NCBI GenBank assembly: GCA_027335965.1 | Contig: DAHWGZ010000010.1 | Coordinates: 1 to 24,155 of the forward strand | DNA: 24,155 nt | Direction: 5' to 3' | From: Acidiferrobacter sp. | GTDB taxonomy: Bacteria > Pseudomonadota > Gammaproteobacteria > Acidiferrobacterales > Acidiferrobacteraceae | Shown here: piece after piece, positions 24,033-24,155 of the stretch | Layout: the number at the start of each line of letters is the position of its first letter | Numbering within the stretch: the stretch's first letter is position 1 | Program-made: the position numbers and the translations under genes | The notes under the pieces: model-generated | The model's input: the letters and a program-made list of their open reading frames with translations, nothing else | Told to the model about the DNA's origin: nothing | The model's database searches: none

Positions 24033-24155
24033 GGGTGACGCGATCCCGCTGGGTTCCTGCGCGCCGGGATATGATCTGGATCGACTGCACTCCGCAGGCT
24101 GGGCGCGAGATGAGGGACGTCCACCCGCTGGTCGTTCTGTCCCCGCGCGAGTTCA
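24029..24155 (+). CDS. mazF: MazF/PemK-like endoribonuclease toxin, 3' end outside window
   Basis: N-terminal 42 residues of a MazF-type mRNA interferase. From the GTG at 24029, which overlaps the mazE stop (GTGA), the frame reads RWVPARRDMIWIDCTPQAGR and then DVHPLVVLSPREF, the signature start of the MazF/PemK family (a barrel strand, the loop with G-x-E, then the HP-LVVLSP strand). A second GTG at 24035 could be the true start. The frame is open to the window edge, so intactness of the toxin cannot be judged. The usual RRP(A/V)LVLSP is here DVHPLVVLSP, a tolerable variant. Confidence 0.88.
   Translation, partial: MRVTRSRWVPARRDMIWIDCTPQAGREMRDVHPLVVLSPREF

Overview
The window is a high-GC bacterial chromosome segment. 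Gene content points to a gammaproteobacterium: FadI/FadJ-type beta-oxidation proteins, PrmB, a zinc-type L31 and DinB. An acidophilic or chemolithotrophic relative of Acidiferrobacter/Acidithiobacillus is a guess from overall flavour, not something the sequence proves. No rRNA, tRNA or CRISPR array was seen.

Layout. (1) 1-8484, plus strand: a compact fatty-acid beta-oxidation operon of four genes, each joined to the next by an ATGA stop/start overlap. They encode an acyl-CoA dehydrogenase fused to electron-transfer flavoprotein (ETF) domains (its 5' end lies outside the window), a FadI-type thiolase, a FadJ/FadB-type hydratase-dehydrogenase and a long-chain acyl-CoA synthetase. Together they cover activation and all four steps of the cycle, with the electron carrier built into the first enzyme. 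(2) 8485-10508, plus strand: a small secreted DUF3617 protein, a broken flavin-reductase gene and an Ada-like AraC/alkyltransferase protein. (3) 10541-13211, minus strand: prmB, a short malic enzyme and rpmE. (4) 13369-16921, minus strand: a phosphoketolase/transketolase-like ThDP enzyme followed one base later by a DUF1537 sugar-acid kinase. (5) 17078-19112, minus strand: two exported solute-binding proteins in tandem with no permease or ATPase, ending in a textbook intrinsic terminator. (6) 19776-20966, minus strand: dinB between two long gene-free stretches. (7) 21760-23046, plus strand: a nitronate-monooxygenase-like flavoprotein with a Cys-rich tail, visibly less GC-rich than the fad operon. 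(8) 23047-24155: an accessory patch with repeat-rich DNA, a decayed PIN-domain toxin gene and an intact mazE with the start of mazF.

The most unusual item is the single-chain acyl-CoA dehydrogenase-ETF fusion. Others worth attention are the hybrid transketolase/phosphoketolase signature with its coupled DUF1537 kinase, the orphan pair of binding proteins, and a PIN toxin gene inactivated by an exact 10-bp tandem duplication that can be undone on paper to restore the frame.
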